Source: Paracoccus aerodenitrificans
GTDB taxonomy: Bacteria > Pseudomonadota > Alphaproteobacteria > Rhodobacterales > Rhodobacteraceae
Assembly (NCBI RefSeq): GCF_027913215.1
Contig: NZ_CP115784.1
Span: 1,364,001-1,428,000, forward strand
Length of the DNA stretch: 64,000 nucleotides
Direction of reading: 5' to 3'
Shown here piece after piece: positions 9,014-19,510 of this stretch. Numbering within the stretch: the first letter of the stretch is position 1; every line of letters starts with the position of its first letter. A program made the position numbers and the translations under genes. A model generated the notes under the pieces. It was not told where the DNA came from and made no database searches. It worked only from the letters and a program-made list of their open reading frames with translations.

Positions 9014-10414
9014 TTATTCCGCGCTGCCTTCCTGCGGCATTGCGCTAATACCGGTATCCGGTGCGGTGTCTTCAGCCTCTGCTTCGGCCTCTCCGGCGGC
9101 TGCGTCGCGTTCGGCGCGTGTCGGCTGGCTGCGGGTGAAGCTGTCGGCGATTTCTGTGGCGATGCGGGAGGCGTTGTCGCCGTCTGCCACAGGCCAGATC
9201 AGGACCCAGCCTTCGACATTGCCATCCGCCACCCGTGCTTCCGAGCGTCCGATATGGGTCTCGTTCCGACCCGACAGGCTGGCGCGTCCATTGCGGATAT
9301 CGCGCTCGGGCGAGGGGACCCAGCCAAGCGCGGTCACCAGCCCGGTGAGGTCCAGCATTTCCTGCTGGCCGCCCGGTTGCGAAAACAGGATCAGAGCCGC
9401 GCCGGACTCATCCTTCGGGCCATAGATCGACAGGACCCGGTCATTGCGTTCATGTTGCAGGCGCTCCATCGGCGCAGTCAGCGACAGGCCGGTGAAATCA
9501 TCCTCAAGCGTCGAGAGGCCCAGTTCCTCGCGCCATGCCTCACGGTTTTCCATCAGATTGAGGATCACCGTCGCGGTATCCGGTGTCTCGCGCTGAGCGC
9601 CGAGGGCCGCCGCAATCGCAGCGCGGGTTTGCGGGCCGGACTGGCCGTCGATTTCACCGTCATAGAACCCCGCCCAACCGAGGATTTCCTGCACCTGCGC
9701 CAGAGGCGGCATTTCGGGCGGATTCGCAGGCGCTTCGGGCCAGTTCGGCGTTTTTCCGGCGACGGCCACGCTGCCCAGTTCGTCCTGGGCGGCGATCAGG
9801 CTGTCATCGGGGATCACATCGCCCGATATCAGCGCGTCCCGCCATTGTGCTGCGCCTGCCTCACTGAACGGGCCTGCGGCGATGGCGAACCAGTCATTCG
9901 GCATTTCCCACATTCCGGCTTCCGGGACCGCGCCGCGCCAGCGTTCAAGCGCGGCATCGGCCTGTGCGCGGTCGGAAAAGGCTTCGATTCGGATGAAGCG
10001 ATCTGGCGCGGGTGGCTGTTCCGGAACCGGATCGGGGATTTCCGTCAGCCCGGCGGTCGAGGCGCCCGCTGCGGATGCAGCGCCGGTTTCTCCCGTAGCA
10101 GCCGGGGCAGGGGTCGCGGCGATCCCCTCGGCAGGGGTCAGCAGGCTGTCCGCAGGGATGCTGCGTGTCTCTTTCAGCGCCTCCATCTGCGCTTCGGCGG
10201 CTTCGCGCGGAAGCGGACCCAATCCGATGGCGGTCCATGTGGAGCCCAGAGGGAATGTCACGACGGGAAGCTCTCCGACGCGGCTGCGCCAATCGGCCGC
10301 AGCGTCCTGGGCGGCTTCCGCTCCGCGCTTGGCCTCGATGCGGATAAAGACATCCTCGGCCGAGGCCAGCCCCGGAAGCGCCACGCTCAGCAGCATAATC
10401 GCAAGTTTTTTCAT
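9014..10414 (-). CDS. Exported SPOR-like / peptidoglycan-binding domain protein
   Basis: 466 residues with a signal peptide of about 19 residues ([19 protein letters not shown]), so probably periplasmic. Two related segments of about 70 residues ([10 protein letters not shown]... and [10 protein letters not shown]..., each with a later W-x-AIGLGPL or WFAIAAGPF element) look like SPOR-type repeats, separated by an Ala/Pro/Thr/Glu linker. Next comes a PG_binding_1-like helix set ([20 protein letters not shown], then SGPQTRAAI), a C-terminal domain of unknown type and an acidic Ala/Glu tail. ATG 10414 is used because it begins the signal peptide. A cell-wall association is likely; no enzyme motif is visible. 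Confidence 0.7.
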   Translation of the reverse strand: MKKLAIMLLSVALPGLASAEDVFIRIEAKRGAEAAQDAAADWRSRVGELPVVTFPLGSTWTAIGLGPLPREAAEAQMEALKETRSIPADSLLTPAEGIAATPAPAATGETGAASAAGASTAGLTEIPDPVPEQPPAPDRFIRIEAFSDRAQADAALERWRGAVPEAGMWEMPNDWFAIAAGPFSEAGAAQWRDALISGDVIPDDSLIAAQDELGSVAVAGKTPNWPEAPANPPEMPPLAQVQEILGWAGFYDGEIDGQSGPQTRAAIAAALGAQRETPDTATVILNLMENREAWREELGLSTLEDDFTGLSLTAPMERLQHERNDRVLSIYGPKDESGAALILFSQPGGQQEMLDLTGLVTALGWVPSPERDIRNGRASLSGRNETHIGRSEARVADGNVEGWVLIWPVADGDNASRIATEIADSFTRSQPTRAERDAAAGEAEAEAEDTAPDTGISAMPQEGSAE

Positions 10415-10525
10415 GGTTTCCCTGTCATGTTCCCGACCTGCCTCGCGCCGGTCCGATTGACCCGACGCCGCGCCGCGCCTAGAACACGCGGGCGTTCCGG
10501 CAGACATACGAAAAAGGATGCCCCC

Positions 10526-11458
10526 ATGACCAGCCCTGACAGCGACCGCAAGCCGCGCAGTTTCCAGGAAGTGATCCTGCGCCTGCAGAATCACTGGGCG
10601 AAGTCGGGATGCGCCATCCTTCAGCCTTACGATATGGAGGTCGGGGCGGGGACGTTCCACCCCGCGACCACGCTGCGTTCACTGGGTCCGCGCCGTTGGG
10701 CGGCGGCCTATGTCCAGCCCTCGCGCCGTCCGACCGATGGGCGTTACGGGGAAAATCCCAATCGTTTGCAGCATTATTATCAATATCAGGTGATCATCAA
10801 ACCCTCGCCCCCGAATCTGCAGGAACTGTATCTGGACAGTCTGCGTGCAATCGGGCTGGACCCTCTGGTGCATGATGTGCGCTTTGTCGAGGATGACTGG
10901 GAATCGCCCACGCTCGGCGCATGGGGTCTGGGATGGGAGGTCTGGTGCGACGGGATGGAGGTCAGCCAGTTCACCTATTTCCAGCAGGTCGCGGGGTATG
11001 ACTGCGCCCCGGTTTCCGGCGAGTTGACCTATGGGCTGGAGCGTCTGGCAATGTATGTGCTTGGGGCCGAGCATGTCATGGACATGCCCTTCAACGATCC
11101 CGACAGCCCGATTCCGCTGAGCTACGGCGATATTTTCCGCCAGACCGAGGAAGAATACTCCCGCTGGAACTTCGATCAGGCCGATACAGAAACGCTGTTC
11201 CAGCATTTCAAGGATGCCGAGGCGGAATGCGAGCGTATCGTTTCGGCAGAGGCTCAGGACAGCGCCGGTCGGCATATCCTGATGGCGCATCCCGCCTATG
11301 ATCAGGCCATCAAGGCCAGCCATATCTTCAACCTGCTGGATGCGCGGGGCGTGATTTCGGTCACGGAACGCGCAGATTATATCCGGCGGGTACGGACACT
11401 CACCAAGAAATGCGCGGATCTGTTCATGCAGACACCGCTCGGGCAGGCTGCGGAATGA
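10526..11458 (+). CDS. glyQ: Glycine-tRNA ligase alpha subunit
   Basis: 310 residues, the full class IIc catalytic subunit of the alpha2-beta2 glycyl-tRNA synthetase, which charges tRNA-Gly in the cytoplasm. Family landmarks are [54 protein letters not shown], the [20 protein letters not shown] block and [17 protein letters not shown] 10526 follows GGATG with normal spacing and matches the usual N-terminus; the reading frame is open far upstream but that sequence is antisense to the SPOR-like gene. The stop overlaps the next gene as ATGA. Confidence 0.96.
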   Translation: MTSPDSDRKPRSFQEVILRLQNHWAKSGCAILQPYDMEVGAGTFHPATTLRSLGPRRWAAAYVQPSRRPTDGRYGENPNRLQHYYQYQVIIKPSPPNLQELYLDSLRAIGLDPLVHDVRFVEDDWESPTLGAWGLGWEVWCDGMEVSQFTYFQQVAGYDCAPVSGELTYGLERLAMYVLGAEHVMDMPFNDPDSPIPLSYGDIFRQTEEEYSRWNFDQADTETLFQHFKDAEAECERIVSAEAQDSAGRHILMAHPAYDQAIKASHIFNLLDARGVISVTERADYIRRVRTLTKKCADLFMQTPLGQAAE

Positions 11459-11940
11459 CCACAGGAAAAATACTCGCCTCGATGATCGTGCTTTCGGCCA
11501 TTCTCGCCGGAGCAGCGGTTTATTATCTTCAGGTTTACGGGTTCTACGACCCCGTCGATGAAATCGCCGGAGCGCAGGAAATCCAGATCGTGACCACGGA
11601 TGGCCGCGCCGAAGCAATTGCCGTCAGCGATTTCCGTGGCATCGATGCCGACAGTTCGCCTTTGCGCTATCGCTCATGTTTTGTGCTGGATGATGGTGCC
11701 TCGGTCGAAAACGCCGCAGCTTATGACGGGCCGACCCCGCTTGTCGGGCCGAACTGGTTCAATTGCTATTCGGCCAAGGCGCTGACGGCGGATCTCGAAT
11801 CCGGCGCGGCGCGGGCCTATCTGGTTCAGCCGGATATCGAAACCGGCGTTGACCGGGTCATGGCGGTCTATCCCGATGGCCGCGCCTTTGCATGGCATCA
11901 ACTGAACGACTCCGCTGAAGAATCGAGGACCATCGAATAA
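11455..11940 (+). CDS. DUF6446 family membrane-anchored protein between glyQ and glyS
   Basis: 161 residues. One N-terminal membrane helix (about residues 4-26) is followed by a small presumably periplasmic domain with two cysteines (YRSCFVLDD and [10 protein letters not shown]) and the block [10 protein letters not shown] recognise it as the DUF6446-type protein commonly found between the two glycyl-tRNA synthetase genes in Rhodobacterales. It overlaps glyQ (ATGA) and glyS (TAATG), so the three are translationally coupled. Function is unknown; why an exported protein sits inside a synthetase operon is not explained by sequence. Confidence 0.8.
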   Translation: MTTGKILASMIVLSAILAGAAVYYLQVYGFYDPVDEIAGAQEIQIVTTDGRAEAIAVSDFRGIDADSSPLRYRSCFVLDDGASVENAAAYDGPTPLVGPNWFNCYSAKALTADLESGAARAYLVQPDIETGVDRVMAVYPDGRAFAWHQLNDSAEESRTIE

Positions 11941-14234
11941 TGCCCGATTTGCTGATCGAACTGTTCTCCGAGGAAATCCCCGCCCGCATGCAGCCCCGTG
12001 CGCGGGAGGATCTGAAGAAACTGGTGACCGATGGTCTGATCGAGGCCGGGCTGACCTATCGCAGCGCCGGCGCGTTCTCGACACCACGCCGGCTGACCCT
12101 GTCGGTCGAGGGGCTGGATGCGGCCTCGAAACCTGTGCGTGAGGAGCGCAAGGGGCCTCGCACCGATGCGCCGGAAAAGGCGCTGGAGGGGTTCCTGCGC
12201 TCGACCGGGCTGACGAAGGATCAGCTTGAGACGCGTGACGACAAGAAGGGGCAGGTCTGGTTCGCCGTAATCGACAGGCCCGGCCGTCCGGCGGTCGAGA
12301 TCGTGGCAGAGGTTCTAACCGCGACGATCCGCAACTTCCCCTGGCCGAAATCAATGCGGTGGGGATCGGGCTCGCTGCGTTGGGTGCGGCCTCTGCATTC
12401 GATCCTTTGCATTCTCTCGGATGAGGCCGGGGCGCAGATCGTGCCGCTTGGGGTGGACGGGATCGCCTCGGGCGACACCACGCGCGGGCATCGTTTCCTT
12501 GCGCCGGATGCATTTTCCGTCACGAATTTCGAGGATTACGCGGCAAAGCTGCGCCGCGCCAAGGTGATGCTGGACAGTGCCGAACGCGAAGCCGCCATCG
12601 CGCAAGAGGCTGAAAACCTCGCCTTCGCCCGTGGCTGGGAGATCGTCGAAGATAAATCCCTGCTGACCGAGGTCGCCGGGCTGGTCGAATGGCCCGTGCC
12701 GCTGATGGGCGAGATCGAGGCGCGGTTTCTGGACCTGCCGCCCGAGGTGTTGCAGACCTCGATGAAAGAGCATCAGAAATTCTTTTCTTCCCGCAATCCG
12801 AAGACCGGGCGGATCGAGGGTTTCGTGACCGTTGCCAATATCGAAACCCCGGATGACGGCGCGACGATCCTTGCCGGGAACCAGCGTGTGCTGGCCGCGC
12901 GTCTGTCCGATGCGGCGTTTTTCTGGGAAAACGATCTGCGCGTGGCGAAGGCGGGGATGGGCGATTGGGCCGAGGGGCTGAAATCGGTCACCTTCCACAA
13001 CAAGCTTGGATCACAGGCCGACCGCGTGGCCCGCATCGCCGCACTTGCCCGCGCAATCGCGCCTCTGGTTGGTGCCGAGCCGGGTCTGGCGGCTTTTGAA
13101 GCGGTTGAGGCCGGGCGGGCAGCGGAACTGGCGAAGCTGGATCTGCGCAGTGAGATGGTCGGTGAGTTCCCCGAACTGCAGGGCATCATGGGCCGTTATT
13201 ACGCGCTTGAGGCCGGAGAGGATGCGGCAGTGGCCGATGCGGCGCGGGATCATTACTCGCCGCTCGGCCCGTCGGACGCGGTGCCGGATGCGCCGGTCTC
13301 TGTCGCCGTGGCTCTGGCGGATAAGATCGACACGTTGACCGGGTTCTGGGCGATTGACGAGAAGCCAACCGGATCGAAGGACCCATTTGCGCTGCGTCGG
13401 GCGGCTTTGGGGGTTATTCGGTTGGTTTTGGGGAATGGGGTGCGCATTGGCTTTTCTGAAACACTGAGCGAAGCCACGCATATGCTCTACTCAAGCTTCT
13501 CTGAAATTTTTAACTTGTTTCAACCTGATGGCGACTCTGCCAACTGGGATGGTGAGCAACTGGTATTAAGCGGCTACGACCGGTCGAGTGCGGCGCCGAA
13601 GTTTGTTACGTTTGAGAAACCTCGAAATTTGCGTTTAGGCGACGATGAGATAGCGTTTGTAGGTGGCGATCCGAAGCCATTTCAATTGAGCGACGCCTGT
13701 GCGATAGCTAATGACCTGCTCGCCTTCCTCCACGACCGTCTGAAAGTCCATCTCCGCGACCAAGGCATCCGGCATGACATCATTGATGCGGTACTCGCGC
13801 AGCCTGGTAATGACGATCTGGTGCTGGTGGTGAACCGGGCGACGGCGCTGAACGATATGCTGAAGACCGAGGACGGGCAGAACCTGACGCAGGGGCTCAA
13901 GCGGGCGTCGAATATCCTCACGCAGGCCGAGGAAAAGGACGGTGTCGAATACAGCTTCGGCGCGGATCCGAAATTCGCCGAAACCGAAGCGGAACGCGCT
14001 TTGTTCGCGGCCCTCGATACGGCCGAGCCTGCCATCAAGGCTGCGGTGGCGCAGGAAGATTTTCCCGCCGCCATGTCCGCGATTGCCGGACTGCGCGCGC
14101 CGATTGATGCGTTTTTCGAGGCGGTGCAGGTCAATACCGACAACCAGATCGTCCGCCGCAACCGGCTGAACCTGCTGTCCCGCATCCGCGCCGCAGGGCG
14201 CGAGATCGCGGATTTTACGCGGATTGAGGGGTAA
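11940..14234 (+). CDS. glyS: Glycine-tRNA ligase beta subunit with an atypical internal insert
   Basis: 764 residues, longer than the roughly 690-700 I would expect for GlyS. The N-terminus ([20 protein letters not shown]) and the block [14 protein letters not shown] are canonical, and so is the C-terminal anticodon-binding region ([20 protein letters not shown]). Between about residues 500 and 590 lies a stretch without the expected alignment ([20 protein letters not shown] to [11 protein letters not shown]). Its DNA, 13441-13680, is about 49% G+C by my count. The frame is kept on both sides, so the gene should be functional. The insert could come from recombination with a diverged allele or from a foreign domain. 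Confidence 0.93.
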   Translation: MPDLLIELFSEEIPARMQPRAREDLKKLVTDGLIEAGLTYRSAGAFSTPRRLTLSVEGLDAASKPVREERKGPRTDAPEKALEGFLRSTGLTKDQLETRDDKKGQVWFAVIDRPGRPAVEIVAEVLTATIRNFPWPKSMRWGSGSLRWVRPLHSILCILSDEAGAQIVPLGVDGIASGDTTRGHRFLAPDAFSVTNFEDYAAKLRRAKVMLDSAEREAAIAQEAENLAFARGWEIVEDKSLLTEVAGLVEWPVPLMGEIEARFLDLPPEVLQTSMKEHQKFFSSRNPKTGRIEGFVTVANIETPDDGATILAGNQRVLAARLSDAAFFWENDLRVAKAGMGDWAEGLKSVTFHNKLGSQADRVARIAALARAIAPLVGAEPGLAAFEAVEAGRAAELAKLDLRSEMVGEFPELQGIMGRYYALEAGEDAAVADAARDHYSPLGPSDAVPDAPVSVAVALADKIDTLTGFWAIDEKPTGSKDPFALRRAALGVIRLVLGNGVRIGFSETLSEATHMLYSSFSEIFNLFQPDGDSANWDGEQLVLSGYDRSSAAPKFVTFEKPRNLRLGDDEIAFVGGDPKPFQLSDACAIANDLLAFLHDRLKVHLRDQGIRHDIIDAVLAQPGNDDLVLVVNRATALNDMLKTEDGQNLTQGLKRASNILTQAEEKDGVEYSFGADPKFAETEAERALFAALDTAEPAIKAAVAQEDFPAAMSAIAGLRAPIDAFFEAVQVNTDNQIVRRNRLNLLSRIRAAGREIADFTRIEG

Positions 14235-14555
14235 AGCCGCCTCTGCCTCCGTGATACGGCGCGGAACCAAGGCCGAAGGCCGCCGCGCCAGCGACGGACC
14301 GGCCCACCGGTCTGGCGCTTTGCCGATGCAGGCGCGACGCTGTAACGTCGTCCGGTGATTGCTGCCATAAAGCGCATCGCCCAAAGCCTTGGCCGCGCCA
14401 GCCCCCGGTCCGTCGCTGGCGCGGCTGGATCGGGCGCGTGGGGAAGCAATTCTACCGAGCGCGACCACAATAGAATTCAAGGGGCTGCAACCCGCCCGAT
14501 GTGGACATGCGCCCCGCACGGAATTACATCAGGGCAACCAGCCCGAGGGAACATA
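14235..14555. other. 321-bp glyS-alaS intergenic region
   Basis: I see no gene here. The region is dominated by the long inverted repeat described separately, plus a nested stem GACCGG/CCGGTC at 14296-14311. The last 60 bases carry the alaS leader, with a purine-rich GAGGGAAC site before ATG 14556. Some open frame runs through it continuous with alaS, but it lacks alaS homology. Confidence 0.5.
14283..14424. repeat. 20-bp perfect inverted repeat, arms about 100 bp apart
   Basis: The arm at 14283-14302 (CCGCGCCAGCGACGGACCGG) is exactly the reverse complement of 14405-14424. The 102 bases between the arms include GATGCAGGCGCGACGC and TGTAACGTCGTCC, with no coding signal. Transcribed, this could fold as a large hairpin ending the glyQ-glyS transcript or leading alaS. 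Such an arm could also be a copy of a dispersed palindromic repeat; a genome search would decide. Confidence 0.75.
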
Positions 14556-17207
14556 ATGGCAAGCCTTAACGATATCCGCTCGACTTTTCTCGATTATTTC
14601 GCTCGTAACGGCCATGAAATCGTGCCGTCCTCGCCGCTTGTGCCGAGGAACGACCCGACGCTGATGTTCGCCAATTCGGGCATGGTGCAGTTCAAGAACC
14701 TGTTTACCGGGGTCGAGAAGCGGGATTACGTGCGGGCGACCTCATCGCAGAAATGCGTGCGGGCGGGCGGCAAGCATAACGATCTGGATAATGTCGGCTA
14801 TACCGCGCGGCATCATACCTTCTTCGAGATGCTGGGGAATTTCAGCTTCGGCGATTACTTCAAATCGCAGGCGATTCCCTATGCCTGGGAACTGCTGACA
14901 AAGGATTTCGGCATCCCGAAGGATAGACTGCTGGTCACGGTCTATCACACCGATGATGAGGCCGCCGATATCTGGAAGAAAGTCGCGGGTCTCGGCGACG
15001 ACAAGATCATCCGCATCCCCACCAGCGATAATTTCTGGCAGATGGGGCCGACCGGGCCATGCGGTCCCTGTACCGAGATCTTCTATGATCACGGTGATCA
15101 TATCTGGGGCGGCCCTCCTGGCAGCCCCGAGGAAGACGGCGACCGCTTCATCGAGATATGGAACCTCGTTTTCATGCAGAATGAGCAGTTCGAGGACGGC
15201 TCGATGCGCGAACTCGACATGCAGTCCATCGATACGGGCATGGGGCTGGAACGGATCGGGGCGCTTCTGCAAGGCAAGCATGATAATTATGACACCGATC
15301 TGATGCGGGCGCTGATCGAGGCCTCGGCCCATGCGACGAACTCGGATCCTGACGGTCCGGGCAAGGTCCATCACCGGGTGATCGCGGACCATCTGCGTTC
15401 CACCTCGTTCCTGTTGGCCGATGGGGTGATGCCGTCGAATGAGGGGCGCGGCTATGTTCTGCGCCGGATCATGCGCCGTGCGATGCGGCACGCGCATATG
15501 CTGGGTGTGCAAGAGCCTGTGATGCATAGGCTGGTGCCCTCTCTGGTGCGCCAGATGGGTGCGGCCTATCCCGAATTGGGGCGGGCGCAGTCGATGATCG
15601 AGGAGTCGCTGCGGTCTGAAGAAACCCGTTTCCGCAAGACGCTGGATCGCGGGTTGCGTCTGCTGGATGATGAGCTGGCCAAGCTGCCGGATGGCAAGGA
15701 TCTGCCGGGTGAGGCGGCGTTCAAGCTGTATGACACTTATGGCTTCCCGCTGGATCTGACGCAGGACGCGCTGCGCGAGCAAGGGCGCGGCGTGGATATT
15801 GCCGGTTTTGATGCGGCGATGGCGGAACAGAAGGCGCAGGCGCGGGCCGCCTGGGCCGGGTCGGGTGAGACCAAGGATGCCGCGATCTGGTTCGAGTTGG
15901 GCGAGAAACACGGCGCGACGGAATTCCTCGGCTATGACAGCGAAGAGGCTGAGGGCCAGTTGCTGGCGCTCGTGCAGGACGGGGCAGAAATTGAGACCGC
16001 GAGACAGGGCGATGCGGTTCAGATCGTGACCAATCAGACGCCGTTCTATGCGGAATCGGGCGGTCAGGTTGGCGATACCGGCACGGTGCAGACGGAAAGC
16101 GGGATGGCGCGGATCTCGGATACGAAGAAATCCGGCGGCGTGTTCATCCATATCGGCGAAGTCACGATGGGCCAAATCAGCCGCGGGCAGGCCGCGAAGC
16201 TGGAGGTGGACCATACCCGCCGTGGCGCGATCCGCGCGAACCACTCGGCCACTCATTTGCTGCATGAGGCGCTGCGGCGCCATCTGGGCGATCATGTTGC
16301 GCAGCGTGGCTCGCTGAACGCGTCCGACCGGCTGCGCTTTGATTTCAGCCATAACCATGCGGTGACGCCCGAGGAGATCGGCAAGATTGAAGCCGAGGTG
16401 AATGATTTCATTCGTCAGAACGCGGCGGTTGAGACGCGGATCATGACCCCCGACGATGCGCGTGAGATCGGTGCGCAGGCTCTGTTCGGCGAGAAATACG
16501 GCGACGAGGTGCGCGTGGTCTCAATGGGCAAGCAGTCTAATTCCGGCAAGGGCACGGATCGCCAGACCTATTCGCTGGAACTTTGCGGCGGCACTCATGT
16601 GGCGCGAACCGGCGATATCGGCATGTTCATGCTGCTGAGCGATTCCGCATCCTCGGCCGGTGTGCGCCGGATCGAGGCGCTGACCGGGCAGGCGGCGCTT
16701 GCGCAGCTTCGCGGATCGGATGCCCAACTGGCCGAGATTGCCGGGCTTCTGAAGGCGCAGGCGGGCGATGTGGTGAACAAGGTCAAGGCGCTGGCGGATG
16801 AGCGCAAGGCTTTGGAACGCGAACTTGCCACGCTGAAGCGCCAGATGGCGATGGGAGGCGGCGCGGATGATGCGAAAGAGATTGCGGGCGTGAAATTCAT
16901 TGGCCGCAAGGTCGATGGCGTCACCGGCAAGGAACTCGCCCTGCTGATCGAAGAGATGAAGCAGAAGCTGGGATCCGGTGCGGTGCTGCTGATGGCCGAG
17001 GCGGGCGGCAAGGCGGCGGTGGCGGCGGGCGTCACCCAGGACCTGACAGAGCGTGTCTCTGCCGTGTCGCTGGTGCAGGCCGCGACCGAGGCGCTTGGCG
17101 GCAAAGGAGGCGGGGGCCGCCCGGATCGTGCGCAGGGCGGGGCGCCGTCACTTGATGCGGCTGACGCAGCGATTGCGGCTGCTGAAGGCGTGATTTCCGC
17201 CAGCTGA
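14556..17207 (+). CDS. alaS: Alanine-tRNA ligase
   Basis: 883 residues, full-length class II AlaRS, which charges tRNA-Ala and edits Ser/Gly mischarges. The aminoacylation domain starts [20 protein letters not shown] and contains [11 protein letters not shown] and the motif 3 region TGMGLERI. The editing domain has [12 protein letters not shown] (around 565-576) and [14 protein letters not shown], whose His and Cys residues bind zinc. The C-Ala domain ends with the Gly-rich [15 protein letters not shown] segment. ATG 14556 follows a GAGGGA site. Confidence 0.97.
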   Translation: MASLNDIRSTFLDYFARNGHEIVPSSPLVPRNDPTLMFANSGMVQFKNLFTGVEKRDYVRATSSQKCVRAGGKHNDLDNVGYTARHHTFFEMLGNFSFGDYFKSQAIPYAWELLTKDFGIPKDRLLVTVYHTDDEAADIWKKVAGLGDDKIIRIPTSDNFWQMGPTGPCGPCTEIFYDHGDHIWGGPPGSPEEDGDRFIEIWNLVFMQNEQFEDGSMRELDMQSIDTGMGLERIGALLQGKHDNYDTDLMRALIEASAHATNSDPDGPGKVHHRVIADHLRSTSFLLADGVMPSNEGRGYVLRRIMRRAMRHAHMLGVQEPVMHRLVPSLVRQMGAAYPELGRAQSMIEESLRSEETRFRKTLDRGLRLLDDELAKLPDGKDLPGEAAFKLYDTYGFPLDLTQDALREQGRGVDIAGFDAAMAEQKAQARAAWAGSGETKDAAIWFELGEKHGATEFLGYDSEEAEGQLLALVQDGAEIETARQGDAVQIVTNQTPFYAESGGQVGDTGTVQTESGMARISDTKKSGGVFIHIGEVTMGQISRGQAAKLEVDHTRRGAIRANHSATHLLHEALRRHLGDHVAQRGSLNASDRLRFDFSHNHAVTPEEIGKIEAEVNDFIRQNAAVETRIMTPDDAREIGAQALFGEKYGDEVRVVSMGKQSNSGKGTDRQTYSLELCGGTHVARTGDIGMFMLLSDSASSAGVRRIEALTGQAALAQLRGSDAQLAEIAGLLKAQAGDVVNKVKALADERKALERELATLKRQMAMGGGADDAKEIAGVKFIGRKVDGVTGKELALLIEEMKQKLGSGAVLLMAEAGGKAAVAAGVTQDLTERVSAVSLVQAATEALGGKGGGGRPDRAQGGAPSLDAADAAIAAAEGVISAS

Positions 17208-17216
17208 GCCGCTGAA

Positions 17217-17466
17217 GGGGGCTCTGCCCCCGGGGCGTCGCCGCTCCCCCGAGGTATTTCCGTCACTGAAGATCTGCACACACCCTGTCCGGGCACTCCT
17301 CCCGACAGGGTGCGGCATCTCCAGTGACGGTCATCGGCACCTCTGCCTGTACCGTGAGGGCAGAATTGACACGCGTATCCCAAGATTTCGTTAAGCTGGC
17401 ATCTTCAGTGCGAAAAATACCTCGGGGGAGCGAGGAGCGTCAGCGACGAGCGGGGGCAGCGCCCCC
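17217..17466. repeat. Composite inverted repeat with hairpin tips (REP-like)
   Basis: The 30-base arm 17242-17271 (CGCTCCCCCGAGGTATTT then CACTGAAG) pairs with 17403-17432 (CTTCAGTG then AAATACCTCGGGGGAGCG), differing only in a few central bases. Outside each arm is a short G-run/C-run hairpin: 17217-17231 with loop TCT and 17452-17466 with loop AGC. Together they form a 250-bp mirror-symmetric unit enclosing the 17281-17312 hairpin. I recall similar GGGGGC-rich elements being common between genes in Rhodobacteraceae, so this is probably two facing copies of a dispersed palindromic element. Confidence 0.7.
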
Positions 17467-17493
17467 TGCCGGCCTCGGAAGCTGCAGACATGA

Positions 17494-17528
17494 AAAAGCC
17501 GCCCGGATCATGCGGTCGGGCGGCTTTT
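17494..17528. terminator. Bidirectional intrinsic terminator after DUF1127
   Basis: Perfect 12-bp stem AAAAGCCGCCCG (17494-17505) with CGGGCGGCTTTT (17517-17528), loop of 11 bases. The A-run and T-run make it work on both strands. It lies 23 bases beyond the stop of the minus-strand DUF1127 gene and can also end read-through from alaS. Confidence 0.85.
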
Positions 17529-17550
17529 GGTTTCGGTTGTGGCGCTTCGC

Positions 17551-17769
17551 TCAGATCCAGGCGCGGTCGCGGAAAACATAATACACGATCTCATCGCGCT
17601 TGATGCCGAGACGGGCCAGTTCTTCATCGGATTTAGCGTAAAGCGCCTCGATCTGCGGAGCGCGGGACTGCGCATAGGCGGCATCTTCGATCAGACGGCC
17701 AATTGCGGAAAAGAAGGATGCGACGCGGTCGCGCAGGGTAAGCTTGTACTCGGTGCTTTGGACTGACAT
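17551..17769 (-). CDS. DUF1127 domain-containing small protein
   Basis: 72 residues. The C-terminal half matches the DUF1127 pattern, a short helix with an Arg-rich, Leu/Ile-Gly-hydrophobic core: QIEALYAKSDEELARLGIKRDEI ends just before the terminal VYYVFRDRAWI. Short DUF1127 proteins in other alphaproteobacteria act in phosphate, carbon and RNA turnover responses. ATG 17769 is preceded by a strong AGGAGAGG site. Monocistronic, with its own terminator and a 228-base divergent promoter region shared with purA. Confidence 0.85.
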   Translation of the reverse strand: MSVQSTEYKLTLRDRVASFFSAIGRLIEDAAYAQSRAPQIEALYAKSDEELARLGIKRDEIVYYVFRDRAWI

Positions 17770-17859
17770 TGGAAACCTCTCCTGAGTTATCGATTGGTTT
17801 CCTCCCTTGAGCCTGAATTTAGGGCATGGGCTGCGCGGTTTCCACTGACGATACTGCAA

Positions 17860-17874
17860 TGCTGCGTTGCAGCA
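17860..17874. promoter_or_regulatory. Short hairpin in the DUF1127/purA divergent region
   Basis: TGCTGC-GTT-GCAGCA is a 6-bp stem with a 3-base loop, placed 123 bases upstream of purA and 91 bases upstream of the DUF1127 start. It may be an operator or part of a purA leader. No known purine-regulator consensus is evident. Confidence 0.25.
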
Positions 17875-17997
17875 CATGCCGACCGGAGAAGCTGAATGTC
17901 GGCGCGATGTCGGAAAGACGACGGAAAGGCGCTTTCCCATGCCGGGTTAGACGATTATACCCGTGCGCGGCATTCATGACCGCGGAAGGGAAGCAGT

Positions 17998-19290
17998 ATG
18001 GCCAATGTAGTGGTTGTCGGCGCGCAATGGGGCGATGAGGGCAAGGGCAAGATCGTCGACTGGCTATCCGAGCGGGCCGAGATCATCGCACGGTTTCAGG
18101 GCGGCCATAATGCGGGTCATACTCTGGTGATCGGCAATCAGGTCTACAAATTGTCGCTGCTGCCTTCAGGGATTGTGCGGCAGGGCAAGTTGGCCGTGAT
18201 CGGCAATGGCGTCGTGCTGGACCCGTGGTCGCTGTTTTCGGAAATCGACAAGCTGTCGGCGCAGGGTGTGAAGATCTCGACCGAGAATCTGATCATTGCG
18301 GAAAATACTCCGCTGATCCTGCCGCTGCATCAGGATCTCGACAAGCTGCGTGAAGAGGCAGCCGGTGCGGCGAAGATCGGCACGACCGGGCGCGGAATCG
18401 GTCCGGCCTATGAGGACAAGGTCGGCCGTCGCAGCATCCGCCTTGCCGATCTGGGCGATGAGGAGACGCTGGATGCCCGTCTGGACCGCCTGCTTGCCCA
18501 TCACGATGCGCTGCGTCAGGGTCTGGGGGCGGAGGCCATCGACCGCTATGCGCTGAAAGCGCAGTTGATGGAGATCGCGCCGAAGCTTCTGCCCTTCGCG
18601 GCTCCGGTCTGGAAAGTGCTGAATGAGGCCCGCAAGGGCGGCAAGCGTATCCTGTTCGAAGGCGCTCAGGGCAGCTTGCTGGATATTGATTTCGGGACAT
18701 ATCCCTATGTTACCAGCTCGACCACCATGTCGGGCATGGCGGCCAGCGGAACCGGTCTGGGGCCGAGTGCGATTGATTTTGTTCTGGGCATCGTCAAGGC
18801 CTATACGACCCGTGTCGGCGAAGGTCCGTTCCCGACCGAGCTGGATGATGAGGACGGCCAGCGTCTTGGCGAGCGCGGCCATGAATTCGGCACCGTCACC
18901 GGGCGCAAACGGCGCTGCGGCTGGTTCGATGCGGTGCTGGTGCGTCAGACCTGCGCGATTTCCGGCGTGAACGGGATTGCTCTGACCAAGCTGGATGTTC
19001 TGGACGGGTTCGAGACGCTGAAGATCTGTGTCGGCTATGAAATCGATGGCGAGACCTATGATTACCTGCCGACCGCGGCGGCGTTGCAGGCGAAGGTGAC
19101 GCCGATCTATGAGGAAATGCCCGGCTGGTCCGAATCGACCGAGGGCGCACGAAGCTGGGCCGATCTGCCTGCCGCTGCGATCAAATATGTCCGCCGCGTC
19201 GAAGAGTTGATTCAATGCCCGGTGGCGCTTCTGTCGACTAGCCCCGAGCGGGACGATACGATTCTTGTGACCGACCCGTTTGCGGATTGA
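17998..19290 (+). CDS. purA: Adenylosuccinate synthetase
   Basis: 430 residues, full length. It converts IMP, aspartate and GTP to adenylosuccinate, the first committed step to AMP. The GTP loop GDEGKGK is at 12-18, with catalytic Asp13 and His41 (GGHNAGHT). Other landmarks are [41 protein letters not shown] and [14 protein letters not shown] 17998 follows GGAAGGGAAG. The DUF2842 gene begins 4 bases after its stop. Confidence 0.97.
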   Translation: MANVVVVGAQWGDEGKGKIVDWLSERAEIIARFQGGHNAGHTLVIGNQVYKLSLLPSGIVRQGKLAVIGNGVVLDPWSLFSEIDKLSAQGVKISTENLIIAENTPLILPLHQDLDKLREEAAGAAKIGTTGRGIGPAYEDKVGRRSIRLADLGDEETLDARLDRLLAHHDALRQGLGAEAIDRYALKAQLMEIAPKLLPFAAPVWKVLNEARKGGKRILFEGAQGSLLDIDFGTYPYVTSSTTMSGMAASGTGLGPSAIDFVLGIVKAYTTRVGEGPFPTELDDEDGQRLGERGHEFGTVTGRKRRCGWFDAVLVRQTCAISGVNGIALTKLDVLDGFETLKICVGYEIDGETYDYLPTAAALQAKVTPIYEEMPGWSESTEGARSWADLPAAAIKYVRRVEELIQCPVALLSTSPERDDTILVTDPFAD

Positions 19291-19294
19291 TCCG

Positions 19295-19510
19295 ATGGAG
19301 CTGAAGACCCGCAAACGCCTTGCCCTTCTGATCCTGCTGCTTGGGCTGCCCGGTTATATCATTGTCGCCTGGGTGTTGCTGGCCTGGCTGAATGACAGTT
19401 TCGGGCGGATGCCTGTATGGGCGGAATTGCTGGTCTTCGTTGCGCTCGGCGTGGTGTGGATCCTGCCGTTCAAAAGGGTCTTTACCGGCATCGGACGGGG
19501 CGAGGATTGA
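19295..19510 (+). CDS. DUF2842 small membrane protein
   Basis: 71 residues with two hydrophobic helices (about 9-33 and 43-62) separated by NDSFGRMP, matching DUF2842, a short alphaproteobacterial inner-membrane family of unknown function. It sits between purA and the thiamine pyrophosphokinase gene. Its stop overlaps the next gene as TTGA, so the two are probably translated together. Confidence 0.8.
   Translation: MELKTRKRLALLILLLGLPGYIIVAWVLLAWLNDSFGRMPVWAELLVFVALGVVWILPFKRVFTGIGRGED

Larger units (their letters stand above)
17208..17550. other. 343-bp alaS to DUF1127 intergenic region, rich in inverted repeats
   Basis: No gene is supported. It contains four nested symmetric structures: a GGGGGC/GCCCCC hairpin at 17217-17231; long arms at 17242-17271 and 17403-17432; a CACCCTGTC/GACAGGGTG hairpin at 17281-17312; and the terminator at 17494-17528. 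A TTGACA box at 17366-17371 stands between the long arms but has no clear -10 partner. Confidence 0.6.

Noticed and set aside
14742..16358. 538-codon minus-strand open frame over alaS
   Set aside because: Antisense to a universally conserved gene; no domain and no ribosome site.
17366..17395. Promoter TTGACA in the repeat region after alaS
   Set aside because: No acceptable -10 at 16-18 bases, and no plus-strand gene follows; the next gene is on the minus strand.
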